From positions 992,001-1,056,000 of the forward strand of contig NW_027469099.1 of NCBI RefSeq assembly GCF_051020765.1: a stretch of 64,000 nt of DNA, read 5' to 3'. The translations under genes were made by a program, and so were the position numbers. This DNA comes from Lasioglossum baleicum (lineage: Eukaryota > Arthropoda > Insecta > Hymenoptera > Halictidae). The number at the start of each line of letters is the position of its first letter. Within the stretch, counting starts at the first letter, position 1. Under the pieces are notes generated by a model, which saw nothing but the letters and a program-made list of their open reading frames with translations, did no database searches and was not told the origin of the DNA. Below are positions 8,260 to 21,732 of this stretch, in pieces.

Positions 8260-11200
8260 ATGCATGCGCATAAGTTAAATTACCTGCATACCGCCGTTTC
8301 CTCAAACTGTGTGTTCATAACTGGCACTGGGAGGATCGCAGTGCCACCACTGCGAGGAGGCCCAGGACTCTGCGCGGCATACGCTGGAAGAATGTCCAGC
8401 GTGGTAGGCACCGCGCAGAGACCTAATGGGCGTTATCGGGATGGACCTTTCGTTGCCGGTCGTGGTCGACCACATGATCAGCAGCGAGAGGTCAAGAGCA
8501 GCGTTTGCCTCTTTCTGCGAGATTGTGATAACGCAGAAGGAGGCAGCGGAGAGGGAGAGGGAAGTCGACCCCCTCTCCGCCAGGAGTCTAGCATCGGAAG
8601 GGGAAACCCCGACGAGGCCGACGGCCCCCAGTAAGGGGCCGCAGACGTAATGGCGGCGGTGGGACTACTTAGTACTTCCAACGCCGCCAAGGGGGGCTGG
8701 CCGTTAAGGCGCCCCCGGGGTGGGCTGATCGCGGGGGGCGAGGTGGAGCAATAATCCCCTCTCCGCCTCTACAAAGATGCGACCTGCCGGTCGAACCCCC
8801 TTCTTTTATTTTATAATATTTCATTTTATTCTATATATATTTTATATTCTATATTATAAATTTTATCTTTATCTTCTATTCCCCTTTATTTTGCCACCCC
8901 TTCTTATGTTTGTTGTGTTTTGTCCATTGAATTTATTTACTTATTGTTATTTATTTATTTATTGTCTTTTATTTTATCTATTTTATCTATACACGTTTTC
9001 ATTTATTGATTTTATCTTTTATTTTATCGTATTTTTAAGTTTTATGCGGGTCGACCAGGGGGGTGGGACGGGGGGGGGGACCGACGCGAGCCGGAACTCG
9101 CCTGTGTCCCCCCCTTGTCGCGTGCGGGAAAAAATACAATGCAGCGTGTACGAGTATTTGCACATGTATAAAAATCGGATGGCGCGGTAACAAAAATTCT
9201 AAATTATACAGCACAAGTTGCAGCAATGCATGCGCATAAGTTAAATTACCTGCATACCGCCGTTTCCTCAAACTGTGTGTTCATAACTGGCACTGGGAGG
9301 ATCGCAGTGCCACCACTGCGAGGAGGCCCAGGACTCTGCGCGGCATACGCTGGAAGAATGTCCAGCGTGGTAGGCACCGCGCAGAGACCTAATGGGCGTT
9401 ATCGGGATGGACCTTTCGTTGCCGGTCGTGGTCGACCACATGATCAGCAGCGAGAGGTCAAGAGCAGCGTTTGCCTCTTTCTGCGAGATTGTGATAACGC
9501 AGAAGGAGGCAGCGGAGAGGGAGAGGGAAGTCGACCCCCTCTCCGCCAGGAGTCTAGCATCGGAAGGGGAAACCCCGACGAGGCCGACGGCCCCCAGTAA
9601 GGGGCCGCAGACGTAATGGCGGCGGTGGGACTACTTAGTACTTCCAACGCCGCCAAGGGGGGCTGGCCGTTAAGGCGTCCCCGGGGTGGGCAGGTCGCGG
9701 GGGGCGAGGTGGGGCAATAATCCCCTCTCCGCCTCTACAAAGATGCGACCTGCCGGTCGACCCTCCTCCTTTTATTTTATAATATTTCATTTTATTCTAT
9801 ATATATTTTATATTCTATATTATAAATTTTATCTTTATCTTTCATTCCCTTTATTTTGCCACCCCTTCTTATGTTTGTTGTGTTTTGTCCATTGTATTTG
9901 TTTACTTATTATTATTTATTTATTTATTGACTTTTATTTTATCTATTTTATCTCTACACGTTTTCATTTATTGATTTTATCTTTTATTTTATCGTATTTT
10001 TAAGTTTTATGCGGGTCGACCAGGGGGGTGGGACGGGGGGGGGACCGACGCGAGCCGGAACTCGCCTGTGTCCCCCCCTTGTCGCGTGCGGAAAAAAATA
10101 CAATGCAGCGTGTACGAGTATTTGCACATGTATAAAAATCGGATGGCGCGGTAACAAAAATTCTAAATTATACAGCACAAGTTGCAGCAATGCATGCGCA
10201 TAAGTTAAATTACCTGCATACCGCCGTTTCCTCAAACTGTGTGTTCATAACTGGCACTGGGAGGATCGCAGTGCCACCACTGCGAGGAGGCCCAGGACTC
10301 TGCGCGGCATACGCTGGAAGAATGTCCAGCGTGGTAGGCACCGCGCAGAGACCTAATGGGCGTTATCGGGATGGACCTTTCGTTGCCGGTCGTGGTCGAC
10401 CACATGATCGGCAGCGGGAGGTCAAGAGCAGCGTTTGCCTCCTTCTGCGAGATTGTGATAACGCAGAAGGAGGCAGCGGAAAGGGAGAGGGAAGCCGACC
10501 CCCTCTCCGCCAGGATTCTAGTATCGGCGGGGCAACCCCGACGGCCCCCAGTAAGGGGCCGCAGACGTAATGGCGGCGGTGGGACTACTTAGTACTTCCA
10601 ACGCCGCCAAGGGGGGCTGGCCGTTAAGGCGCCCCCGGGGTGGGCAGGTCGCGGGGGGCGAGGTGGAGCAATAATCCCCTCTCCGCCTCTACAAAGATGC
10701 GACCTGCCGGTCGACCCCCCTCCTTTTATTTTATAATATTTCATTTTATTCTATATATATTTTATATTCTATATTATAAATTTTATCTTTATCTTTCATT
10801 CCCTTTATTTTGCCACCCCTTCTTATGTTTGTTGTGTTTTGTCCATTGTATTTATTTACTTATTATTATTTATTTATTTATTGACTTTTATTTTATCTAT
10901 TTTATCTATACATGTTTTCATTTATTGATTTTATCTTTTATTTTATCGTATTTTTAAGTTTTATGCGGGTCGACCAGGGGGGTGGGACGGGGGGGCCGAC
11001 GCGAGCCGGAACTCGCCTGTGTCCCCCCCTTGTCGCGTGCGGAAAAAAATAGAATGCAGCGTGTACGAGTATTTGCACATGTAGAAAAATCGGATGGCGC
11101 GGTAACAAAAATTCTAAATTATACAGCACAAGTTGCAGCAATGCATGCGCATAAGTTAAATTACCTGCATACCGCCGTTTCCTCAAACTGTGTGTTCATA

Positions 11201-13069
11201 ACTGGCACTGGGAGGATCGCAGTGCCACCACTGCGAGGAGGCCCAGGACTCTGCGCGGCATACGCTGGAAGAATGTCCAGCGTGGTAGGCACCGCGCAGA
11301 GACCTAATGGGCGTTATCGGGATGGACCTTTCGTTGCCGGTCGTGGTCGACCACATGATCGGCAGCGGGAGGTCAAGAGCAGCGTTTGCCTCCTTCTGCG
11401 AGATTGTGATAACGCAGAAGGAGGCAGCGGAAAGGGAGAGGGAAGCCGACCCCCTCTCCGCCAGGAGTCTAGCATCGGCGGGGCAACCCCGACGAGGCCG
11501 ACGGCCCCCAGTAAGGGGCCGCAGACGTAATGGCGGCGGTGGGACTACTTAGTACTTCCAACGCCGCCAAGGGGGGCTGGCAGTTAAGGCGTCCCCGGGG
11601 TGGGCAGGTCGCGGGGGGCGAGGTGGACCAATAATCCCCTCTCCGCCTCTACAAAGATGCGACCTGCCGGTCGACCCCCCTCCTTTTATTTTATAATATT
11701 TCATTTTATTCTATATATATTTTATATTCTATATTATAAATTTTATCTTTATCTTTCATTCCCCTCTATTTTGCCACCCCTTCTTATGTTTGTTGTGTTT
11801 TGTCCATTGTATTTATTTACTTATTATTATTTATTTATTTATTGACTTTTATTTTATCTATTTTATCTATACACGTTTTCATTTATTGATTTTATCTTTT
11901 ATTTTATCGTATTTTTAAGTTTTATGCGGGTCGACCAGGGGGGTGGGACGGGGGGGGGGACCGACGCGAGCCGGAACTCGCCTGTGTCCCCCCCTTGTCG
12001 CGTGCGGGAAAAAATACAATGCAGCGTGTACGAGTATTTGCACATGTAGAAAAATCGGATGGCGCGGTAACAAAAATTCTAAATTATACAGCACAAGTTG
12101 CAGCAATGCATGCGCATAAGTTAAATTACCTGCATACCGCCGTTTCCTCAAACTGTGTGTTCATAACTGGCACTGGGAGGATCGCAGTGCCACCACTGCG
12201 AGGAGGCCCAGGACTCTGCGCGGCATACGCTGGAAGAATGTCCAGCGTGGTAGGCACCGCGCAGAGACCTAATGGGCGTTATCGGGATGGACCTTTCGTT
12301 GCCGGTCGTGGTCGACCACATGATCGGCAGCGGGAGGTCAAGAGCAGCGTTTGCCTCCTTCTGCGAGATTGTGATAACGCAGAAGGAGGCAGCGGAAAGG
12401 GAGAGGGAAGCCGACCCCCTCTCCGCCAGGAGTCTAGCATCGGCGGGGCAACCCCGACGAGGCCGACGGCCCCCAGTAAGGGGCCGCAGACGTAATGGCG
12501 GCGGTGGGACTACTTAGTACTTCCAACGCCGCCAAGGGGGGCTGGCAGTTAAGGCGTCCCCGGGGTGGGCAGGTCGCGGGGGGCGAGGTGGACCAATAAT
12601 CCCCTCTCCGCCTCTACAAAGATGCGACCTGCCGGTCGACCCCCCTCCTTTTATTTTATAATATTTCATTTTATTCTATATATATTTTATATTCTATATT
12701 ATAAATTTTATCTTTATCTTTCATTCCCCTCTATTTTGCCACCCCTTCTTATGTTTGTTGTGTTTTGTCCATTGTATTTATTTACTTATTATTATTTATT
12801 TATTTATTGACTTTTATTTTATCTATTTTATCTATACACGTTTTCATTTATTGATTTTATCTTTTATTTTATCGTATTTTTAAGTTTTATGCGGGTCGAC
12901 CAGGGGGGTGGGACGGGGGGGGGACCGACGCGAGCCGGAACTCGCCTGTGTCCCCCCCTTGTCGCGTGCGGGAAAAAATACAATGCAGCGTGTACGAGTA
13001 TTTGCACATGTATAAAAATCGGATGGCGCGGTAACAAAAATTCTAAATTATACAGCACAAGTTGCAGCA
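8260..13069 (+). repeat. left higher-order block, copy 1 (units 2-6)
   Basis: Units 2 and 3 carry the variants cagcgagagg, ctctttctgcg and catcggaaggg; unit 4 carries a 9-bp deletion and aggattctagt; unit 5 has a short G-run and tgtaGaaaaatc in place of the TATA-like motif. The same ordered set recurs in units 7-11. Confidence 0.75.
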
Positions 13070-16000
13070 ATGCATGCGCATAAGTTAAATTACCTGCATA
13101 CCGCCGTTTCCTCAAACTGTGTGTTCATAACTGGCACTGGGAGGATCGCAGTGCCACCACTGCGAGGAGGCCCAGGACTCTGCGCGGCATACGCTGGAAG
13201 AATGTCCAGCGTGGTAGGCACCGCGCAGAGACCTAATGGGCGTTATCGGGATGGACCTTTCGTTGCCGGTCGTGGTCGACCACATGATCAGCAGCGAGAG
13301 GTCAAGAGCAGCGTTTGCCTCTTTCTGCGAGATTGTGATAACGCAGAAGGAGGCAGCGGAGAGGGACAGGGAAGTCGACCCCCTCTCCGCCAGGAGTCTA
13401 GCATCGGAAGGGGAAACCCCGACGAGGCCGACGGCCCCCAGTAAGGGGCCGCAGACGTAATGGCGGCGGTGGGACTACTTAGTACTTCCAACGCCGCCAA
13501 GGGGGGCTGGCCGTTAAGGCGCCCCCGGGGTGGGCTGATCGCGGGGGGCGAGGTGGAGCAATAATCCCCTCTCCGCCTCTACAAAGATGCGACCTGCCGG
13601 TCGAACCCCCTTCTTTTATTTTATAATATTTCATTTTATTCTATATATATTTTATATTCTATATTATAAATTTTATCTTTATCTTCTATTCCCCTTTATT
13701 TTGCCACCCCTTCTTATGTTTGTTGTGTTTTGTCCATTGAATTTATTTACTTATTGTTATTTATTTATTTATTGTCTTTTATTTTATCTATTTTATCTAT
13801 ACACGTTTTCATTTATTGATTTTATCTTTTATTTTATCGTATTTTTAAGTTTTATGCGGGTCGACCAGGGGGGTGGGACGGGGGGGGGGGACCGACGCGA
13901 GCCGGAACTCGCCTGTGTCCCCCCCTTGTCGCGTGCGGGAAAAAATACAATGCAGCGTGTACGAGTATTTGCACATGTATAAAAATCGGATGGCGCGGTA
14001 ACAAAAATTCTAAATTATACAGCACAAGTTGCAGCAATGCATGCGCATAAGTTAAATTACCTGCATACCGCCGTTTCCTCAAACTGTGTGTTCATAACTG
14101 GCACTGGGAGGATCGCAGTGCCACCACTGCGAGGAGGCCCAGGACTCTGCGCGGCATACGCTGGAAGAATGTCCAGCGTGGTAGGCACCGCGCAGAGACC
14201 TAATGGGCGTTATCGGGATGGACCTTTCGTTGCCGGTCGTGGTCGACCACATGATCAGCAGCGAGAGGTCAAGAGCAGCGTTTGCCTCTTTCTGCGAGAT
14301 TGTGATAACGCAGAAGGAGGCAGCGGAGAGGGAGAGGGAAGTCGACCCCCTCTCCGCCAGGAGTCTAGCATCGGAAGGGGAAACCCCGACGAGGCCGACG
14401 GCCCCCAGTAAGGGGCCGCAGACGTAATGGCGGCGGTGGGACTACTTAGTACTTCCAACGCCGCCAAGGGGGGCTGGCCGTTAAGGCGTCCCCGGGGTGG
14501 GCAGGTCGCGGGGGGCGAGGTGGGGCAATAATCCCCTCTCCGCCTCTACAAAGATGCGACCTGCCGGTCGACCCTCCTCCTTTTATTTTATAATATTTCA
14601 TTTTATTCTATATATATTTTATATTCTATATTATAAATTTTATCTTTATCTTTCATTCCCTTTATTTTGCCACCCCTTCTTATGTTTGTTGTGTTTTGTC
14701 GATTGTATTTGTTTACTTATTATTATTTATTTATTTATTGACTTTTATTTTATCTATTTTATCTCTACACGTTTTCATTTATTGATTTTATCTTTTATTT
14801 TATCGTATTTTTAAGTTTTATGCGGGTCGACCAGGGGGGTGGGACGGGGGGGGGACCGACGCGAGCCGGAACTCGCCTGTGTCCCCCCCTTGTCGCGTGC
14901 GGAAAAAAATACAATGCAGCGTGTACGAGTATTTGCACATGTATAAAAATCGGATGGCGCGGTAACAAAAATTCTAAATTATACAGCACAAGTTGCAGCA
15001 ATGCATGCGCATAAGTTAAATTACCTGCATACCGCCGTTTCCTCAAACTGTGTGTTCATAACTGGCACTGGGAGGATCGCAGTGCCACCACTGCGAGGAG
15101 GCCCAGGACTCTGCGCGGCATACGCTGGAAGAATGTCCAGCGTGGTAGGCACCGCGCAGAGACCTAATGGGCGTTATCGGGATGGACCTTTCGTTGCCGG
15201 TCGTGGTCGACCACATGATCGGCAGCGGGAGGTCAAGAGCAGCGTTTGCCTCCTTCTGCGAGATTGTGATAACGCAGAAGGAGGCAGCGGACAGGGAGAG
15301 GGAAGCCGACCCCCTCTCCGCCAGGAGTCTAGCATCGGCGGGGCAACCCCGACCAGGCCGACGGCCCCCAGTAAGGGGCCGCAGACGTAATGGCGGCGGT
15401 GGGACTACTTAGTACTTCCAACGCCGCCAAGGGGGGCTGGCCGTTAAGGCGTCCCCGGGGTGGGCAGGTCGCGGGGGGCGAGGTGGAGCAATAATCCCCT
15501 CTCCGCCTCTACAAAGATGCGACCTGCCGGTCGACCCCCCTCCTTTTATTTTATAATATTTCATTTTATTCTATATATATTTTATATTCTATATTATAAA
15601 TTTTATCTTTATCTTTCATTCCCTTTATTTTGCCACCCCTTCTTATGTTTGTTGTGTTTTGTCCATTGTATTTATTTACTTATTATTATTTATTTATTTA
15701 TTGACTTTTATTTTATCTATTGTATCTATACACGTTTTCATTTATTGATTTTATCTTTTATTTTATCGTATTTTTCAGTTTTATGCGGGTCGACCAGGGG
15801 GGTGGGACGGGGGGGGGACCGACGCGAGCCGGAACTCGCCTGTGTCCCCCCCTTGTCGCGTGCGGAAAAAAATACAATGCAGCGTGTACGAGTATTTGCA
15901 CATGTATAAAAATCGGATGGCGCGGTAACAAAAATTCTAAATTATACAGCACAAGTTGCAGCAATGCATGCGCATAAGTTAAATTACCTGCATACCGCCG

Positions 16001-17876
16001 TTTCCTCAAACTGTGTGTTCATAACTGGCACTGGGAGGATCGCAGTGCCACCACTGCGAGGAGGCCCAGGACTCTGCGCGGCATACGCTGGAAGAATGTC
16101 CAGCGTGGTAGGCACCGCGCAGAGACCTCATAGGCGTTATCGGGATGGACCTTTCGTTGCCGGTCGTGGTCGACCACATGATCGGCAGCGGGAGGTCAAG
16201 AGCAGCGTTTGCCTCCTTCTGCGAGATTGTGATAACGCAGAAGGAGGCAGCGGAAAGGGAGAGGGAAGCCGACCCCCTCTCCGCCAGGATTCTAGTATCG
16301 GCGGGGCAACCCCGACGGCCCCCAGTAAGGGGCCGCAGACGTAATGGCGGCGGTGGGACTACTTAGTACTTCCAACGCCGCCAAGGGGGGCTGGCCGTTA
16401 AGGCGTCCCCGGGGTGGGCAGGTCGCGGGGGGCGAGGTGGAGCAATAATCCCCTCTCCGCCTCTACAAAGATGCGACCTGCCGGTCGACCCCCCTCCTTT
16501 TATTTTATAATATTTCATTTTATTCTATATATATTTTATATTCTATATTATAAATTTTATCTTTATCTTTCATTCCCTTTATTTTGCCACCCCTTCTTAT
16601 GTTTGTTGTGTTTTGTCCATTGTATTTATTTACTTATTATTATTTATTTATTTATTGACTTTTATTTTATCTATTTTATCTATACACGTTTTCATTTATT
16701 GATTTTATCTTTTATTTTATCGTATTTTTAAGTTTTATGCGGGTCGACCAGGGGGGTGGGACGGGGGGGCCGACGCGAGCCGGAACTCGCCTGTGTCCCC
16801 CCCTTGTCGCGTGCGGAAAAAAATAGAATGCAGCGTGTACGAGTATTTGCACATGTAGAAAAATCGGATGGCGCGGTAACAAAAATTCTAAATTATACAG
16901 CACAAGTTGCAGCAATGCATGCGCATAAGTTAAATTACCTGCATACCGCCGTTTCCTCAAACTGTGTGTTCATAACTGGCACTGGGAGGATCGCAGTGCC
17001 ACCACTGCGAGGAGGCCCAGGACTCTGCGCGGCATACGCTGGAAGAATGTCCAGCGTGGTAGGCACCGCGCAGAGACCTAATGGGCGTTATCGGGATGGA
17101 CCTTTCGTTGCCGGTCGTGGTCGACCACATGATCGGCAGCGGGAGGTCAAGAGCAGCGTTTGCCTCCTTCTGCGAGATTGTGATAACGCAGAAGGAGGCA
17201 GCGGAAAGGGAGAGGGAAGCCGACCCCCTCTCCGCCAGGAGTCTAGCATCGGCGGGGCAACCCCGACGAGGCCGACGGCCCCCAGTAAGGGGCCGCAGAC
17301 GTAATGGCGGCGGTGGGACTACTTAGTACTTCCAACGCCGCCAAGGGGGGCTGGCCGTTAAGGCGTCCCCGGGGTGGGCAGGTCGCGGGGGGCGAGGTGG
17401 AGCAATAATCCCCTCTCCGCCTCTACAAAGATGCGACCTGCCGGTCGACCCCCCTCCTTTTATTTTATAATATTTCATTTTATTCTATATATATTTTATA
17501 TTCTATATTATAAATTTTATCTTTATCTTTCATTCCCTTTATTTTGCCACCCCTTCTTATGTTTGTTGTGTTTTGTCCATTGTATTTATTTACTTATTAT
17601 TATTTATTTATTTATTGACTTTTATTTTATCTATTTTATCTATACACGTTTTCATTTATTGATTTTATCTTTTATTTTATCTTATTTTTAAGTTTTATGC
17701 GGGTCGACCAGGGGGGTGGGACGGGGGGGGGCCGACGCGAGCCGGAACTCGCCTGTGTCCCCCCCTTGTCGCGTGCGGAAAAAAATACAATGCAGCGTGT
17801 ACGAGTATTTGCACATGTATAAAAATCGGATGGCGCGGTAACCAAAATTCTAAATTATACAGCACAAGTTGCAGCA
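13070..17876 (+). repeat. left higher-order block, copy 2 (units 7-11)
   Basis: Units 7 and 8 match units 2 and 3 (offset about 4.81 kb); units 10 and 11 match units 4 and 5 (offset 5774 bp). Unit 9 is an extra unit between the two pairs, so the block was duplicated and then gained or lost one unit. Confidence 0.7.
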
Positions 17877-18689
17877 ATGCATGCGCATAAGTTAAATTAC
17901 CTGCATACCGCCGTTTCCTCAAACAGTGTGTTCATAACTGGCACTGGGAGGATCGCAGTGCCACCACTGCGAGGAGGCCCAGGTCTCTGCGCGGCATACG
18001 CTGGAAGAATGTCCAGCGTGGTAGGCACCGCGCAGAGACCTAATGGGCGTTATCGGGATGGACCTTTCGTTGCCGGTTGTGGTCGACCACATGATCGGCA
18101 GCGGGAGGTCAAGAGCAGCGTTTGCCTCCTTCTGCGAGATTGTGATAACGCAGAAGGAGGCAGCGGAAAGGGAGAGGGAAGCCGACCCCCTCTCCGCCAG
18201 CAGTCTAGCATCGGCGGGGCAACCCCGACGAGGCCGACGGCCCCCAGTAAGGGGTCGCTGACGTAATGGCGGCGGTGGGACTACTTAGTACTTCCAACGC
18301 CGCCAAGGGGGGCTGGCCGTTAAGGCGTCCCCGGGGTGGGCAGGTCGCGGAGGGCGAGGTGAAGCAATAATCCCCTCTCCGCCTCTACAAAGATGCGACC
18401 TGCCGGTCGACCCCCCTCCTTTTATTTTATAATATTTCATTTTATTCTATATATATTTTATATTCTATATTATAAATTTTATCTTTATCTTTCATTCCCC
18501 TTTATTTTGCCACCCCTTCTTATGTTTGTTGTGTTTTGTCCATTGTATTTATTTACTTATTATTATTTATTTATTTATTGACTTTTATTTTATCTATTTT
18601 ATCTATACACGTTTTCATTTATTGATTTTATCTTTTATTTTATCGTATTTTTAAGTTTTATGCGGGTCGACCAGGGGGGTGGGACGGGG

Positions 18690-18731
18690 GGAGGGGACAG
18701 ACGCGAGCCGGAACTCGCCTCTGTCCCCTCC
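18690..18731 (+). repeat. hairpin form II of the satellite unit
   Basis: Arms 18690-18707 (GGAGGGGACAGACGCGAG) and 18714-18731 (CTCGCCTCTGTCCCCTCC) pair at 17 of 18 positions around loop CCGGAA. Compared with form I, both arms have changed so that pairing is better, including a G-C to A-T double change. The same form is seen near 48533, 54300, 55265, 58147, 59110, 60067 and 61990. Confidence 0.65.
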
Positions 18732-21700
18732 TTGTCGCGTGCGGAAAAAGATACAATGCAGCGTGTACGAGTATTTGCACATGTATAAAAATCGGATGGC
18801 GCGGTAACAAAAATTCTAAATTATACAGCACAAGTTGCAGCAATGCATGCTCGTAAGTTAAATTACCTGCATACCGCCGTTTCCTCAAACTGTGTGTTCA
18901 TAACTGGCACTGGGAGGATCGCAGTGCCACCACTGCGAGGAGGCCCAGGACTCTGCGCGGCATACGCTGGAAGAATGTCCAGCGTGGTAGGCACCGCGCA
19001 GAGACCTAAGGGGCGTTATCGGGATGGACCTTTCGTTGCCGGTCGTGGTCGACCACATGATCGGCAGCGAGAGGTCAAGAGCAGCGTTTGCCTCTTTCTG
19101 CGAGATTGTGATAACGCAGAAGGAGGCAGCGGAAAGGGAGAGGGAAGCCGACCCCCTCTCCGCCAGGAGTCTAGCATCGGCGGGGCAACCCCGACGAGGC
19201 CGACGGCCCCCAGTAAGGGGCCGCAGACGTAATGGCGGCGGTGGGACTACTTAGTACTTCCAACGCCGCCAAGGGGGGCTGGCCGTTAAGGCGTCCCCGG
19301 GGTGGGCAGGTCGCGGGGGGCGAGGTGGAGCAATAATCCCCTCTCCGCCTCTACAAAGATGCGACCTGCCGGTCGACCCCCCTCCTTTTATTTTATAATA
19401 TTTCATTTTATTCTATATATATTTTATATTCTATATTATAAATTTTATCTTTATCTTTCATTCCCTTTATTTCGCCACCCCTTCTTATGTTTGTTGTGTT
19501 TTGTCCATTGTATTTATTTACTTATTATTATTTATTTATTTATTGACTTTTATTTTATCTATTTTATCTATACACGTTTTCATTTATTGATTTTATCTTT
19601 TATTTTATCTTATTTTTAAGTTTTATGCGGGTCGACCAGGGGGGTGGGACGGGGGGGGGCCGACGCGAGCCGGAACTCGCCTGTGTCCCCCCCTTGTTGC
19701 GTGCGGAAAAAAATACAATGCAGCGTGTACGAGTATTTGCACATGTATAAAAATCGGATGGCGCGGTAACAAAAATTCTAAATTATACAGCACAAGTTGC
19801 AGCAATGCATGCGCATAAGTTAAATTACCTGCATACCGCCGTTTCCTCAAACTGTGTGTTCATAACTGGCACTGGGAGGATCGCAGTGCCACCACTGCGA
19901 GGAGGCCCAGGACTCTGCCCGGCATACGCTGGAAGAATGTCCAGCGTGGTAGGCACCGCGCAGAGACCTAATGGGCGTTATCGGGATGGACCTTTCGTTG
20001 CCCGTCGTGGTCGACCACATGATCGGCAGCGGGAGGTCAAGAGCAGCGTTTGCCTCCTTCTGCGAGATTGTGATAACGCAGAAGGAGGCAGCGGAAAGGG
20101 AGAGGGAAGCCGACCCCCTCTCCGCCAGGAGTCTAGCATCGGCGGGGCAACCCCGACGAGGCCGACGGCCCCCAGTAAGGGGCCGCAGACGTAATGGCGG
20201 CGGTGGGACTACTTAGTACTTCCAACGCCGCCAAGGGGGGCTGGCCGTTAAGGCGTCCCCGGGGTGGGCAGGTCGCGGGGGGCGAGGTGGAGCAATAATC
20301 CCCTCTCCGCCTCTACAAAGATGCGACCTGCCGGTCGACCCCCCTCCTTTTATTTTATAATATTTCATTTTATTCTATATATATTTTATATTCTATATTA
20401 TAAATTTTATCTTTATCTTTCATTCCCTTTATTTCGCCACCCCTTCTTATGTTTGTTGTGTTTTGTCCATTGTATTTATTTACTTATTATTATTTATTTA
20501 TTTATTGACTTTTATTTTATCTATTTTATCTATACACGTTTTCATTTATTGATTTTATCTTTTATTTTATCTTATTTTTAAGTTTTATGCGGGTCGACCA
20601 GGGGGGTGGGACGGGGGGGGGGCGACGCGAGCCGGAACTCGCCTGTGTCCCCCCCTTGTCGCGTGCGGAAAAAAATACAATGCAGCGTGTACGAGTATTT
20701 GCACATGTATAAAAATCGTATGGCGCGGTAACAAAAATTCTAAATTATACAGCACAAGTTGCAGCAATGCATGCGCATAAGTTAAATTACCTGCATACCG
20801 CCGTTTCCTCAAACTGTGTGTTCATAACTGGCACTGGGAGGATCGCAGTGCCACCACTGCGAGGAGGCCCAGGACTCTGCGCGGCATACGCTGGAAGAAT
20901 GTCCAGCGTGGTAGGCACCGCGCAGAGACCTAATGGGCGTTATCGGGATGGACCTTTCGTTGCCGGTCGTGGTCGACCACATGATCGGCAGCGGGAGGTC
21001 AAGAGCAGCGTTTGCCTCCTTCTGCGAGATTGTGATAACGCAGAAGGAGGCAGCGGAAAGGGAGAGGGAAGCCGACCCCCTCTCCGCCAGGAGTCTAGCA
21101 TCGGCGGGGCAACCCCGACGAGGCCGACGGCCCCCAGTAAGGGGTCGCTGACGTAATGGCGGCGGTGGGACTACTTAGTACTTCCAACGCCGCCAAGGGG
21201 GGCTGGCCGTTAAGGCGTCCCCGGGGTGGGCAGGTCGCGGGGGGCGAGGTGAAGCAATAATCCCCTCTCCGCCTCTACAAAGATGCGACCTGCCGGTCGA
21301 CCCCCCTCCTTTTATTTTATAATATTTCATTTTATTCTATATATATTTTATATTCTATATTATAAATTTTATCTTTATCTTTCATTCCCCTTTATTTTGC
21401 CACCCCTTCTTATGTTTGTTGTGTTTTGTCCATTGTATTTATTTACTTATTATTATTTATTTATTTATTGACTTTTATTTTATCTATTTTATCTATACAC
21501 GTTTTCATTTATTGATTTTATCTTTTATTTTATCGTATTTTTAAGTTTTATGCGGGTCGACCAGGGGGTTGGGACGGGGGGAGGGGACAGACGCGAGCCG
21601 GAACTCGCCTGTGTCCCCCCCTTGTCGCGTGCGGAAAAAAATACAATGCAGCGTGTACGAGTATTTGCACATGTATAAAAATCGGATGGCGCGGTAACAA

Positions 21701-21732
21701 AAATTCTAAATTATACAGCACAAGTTGCAGCA

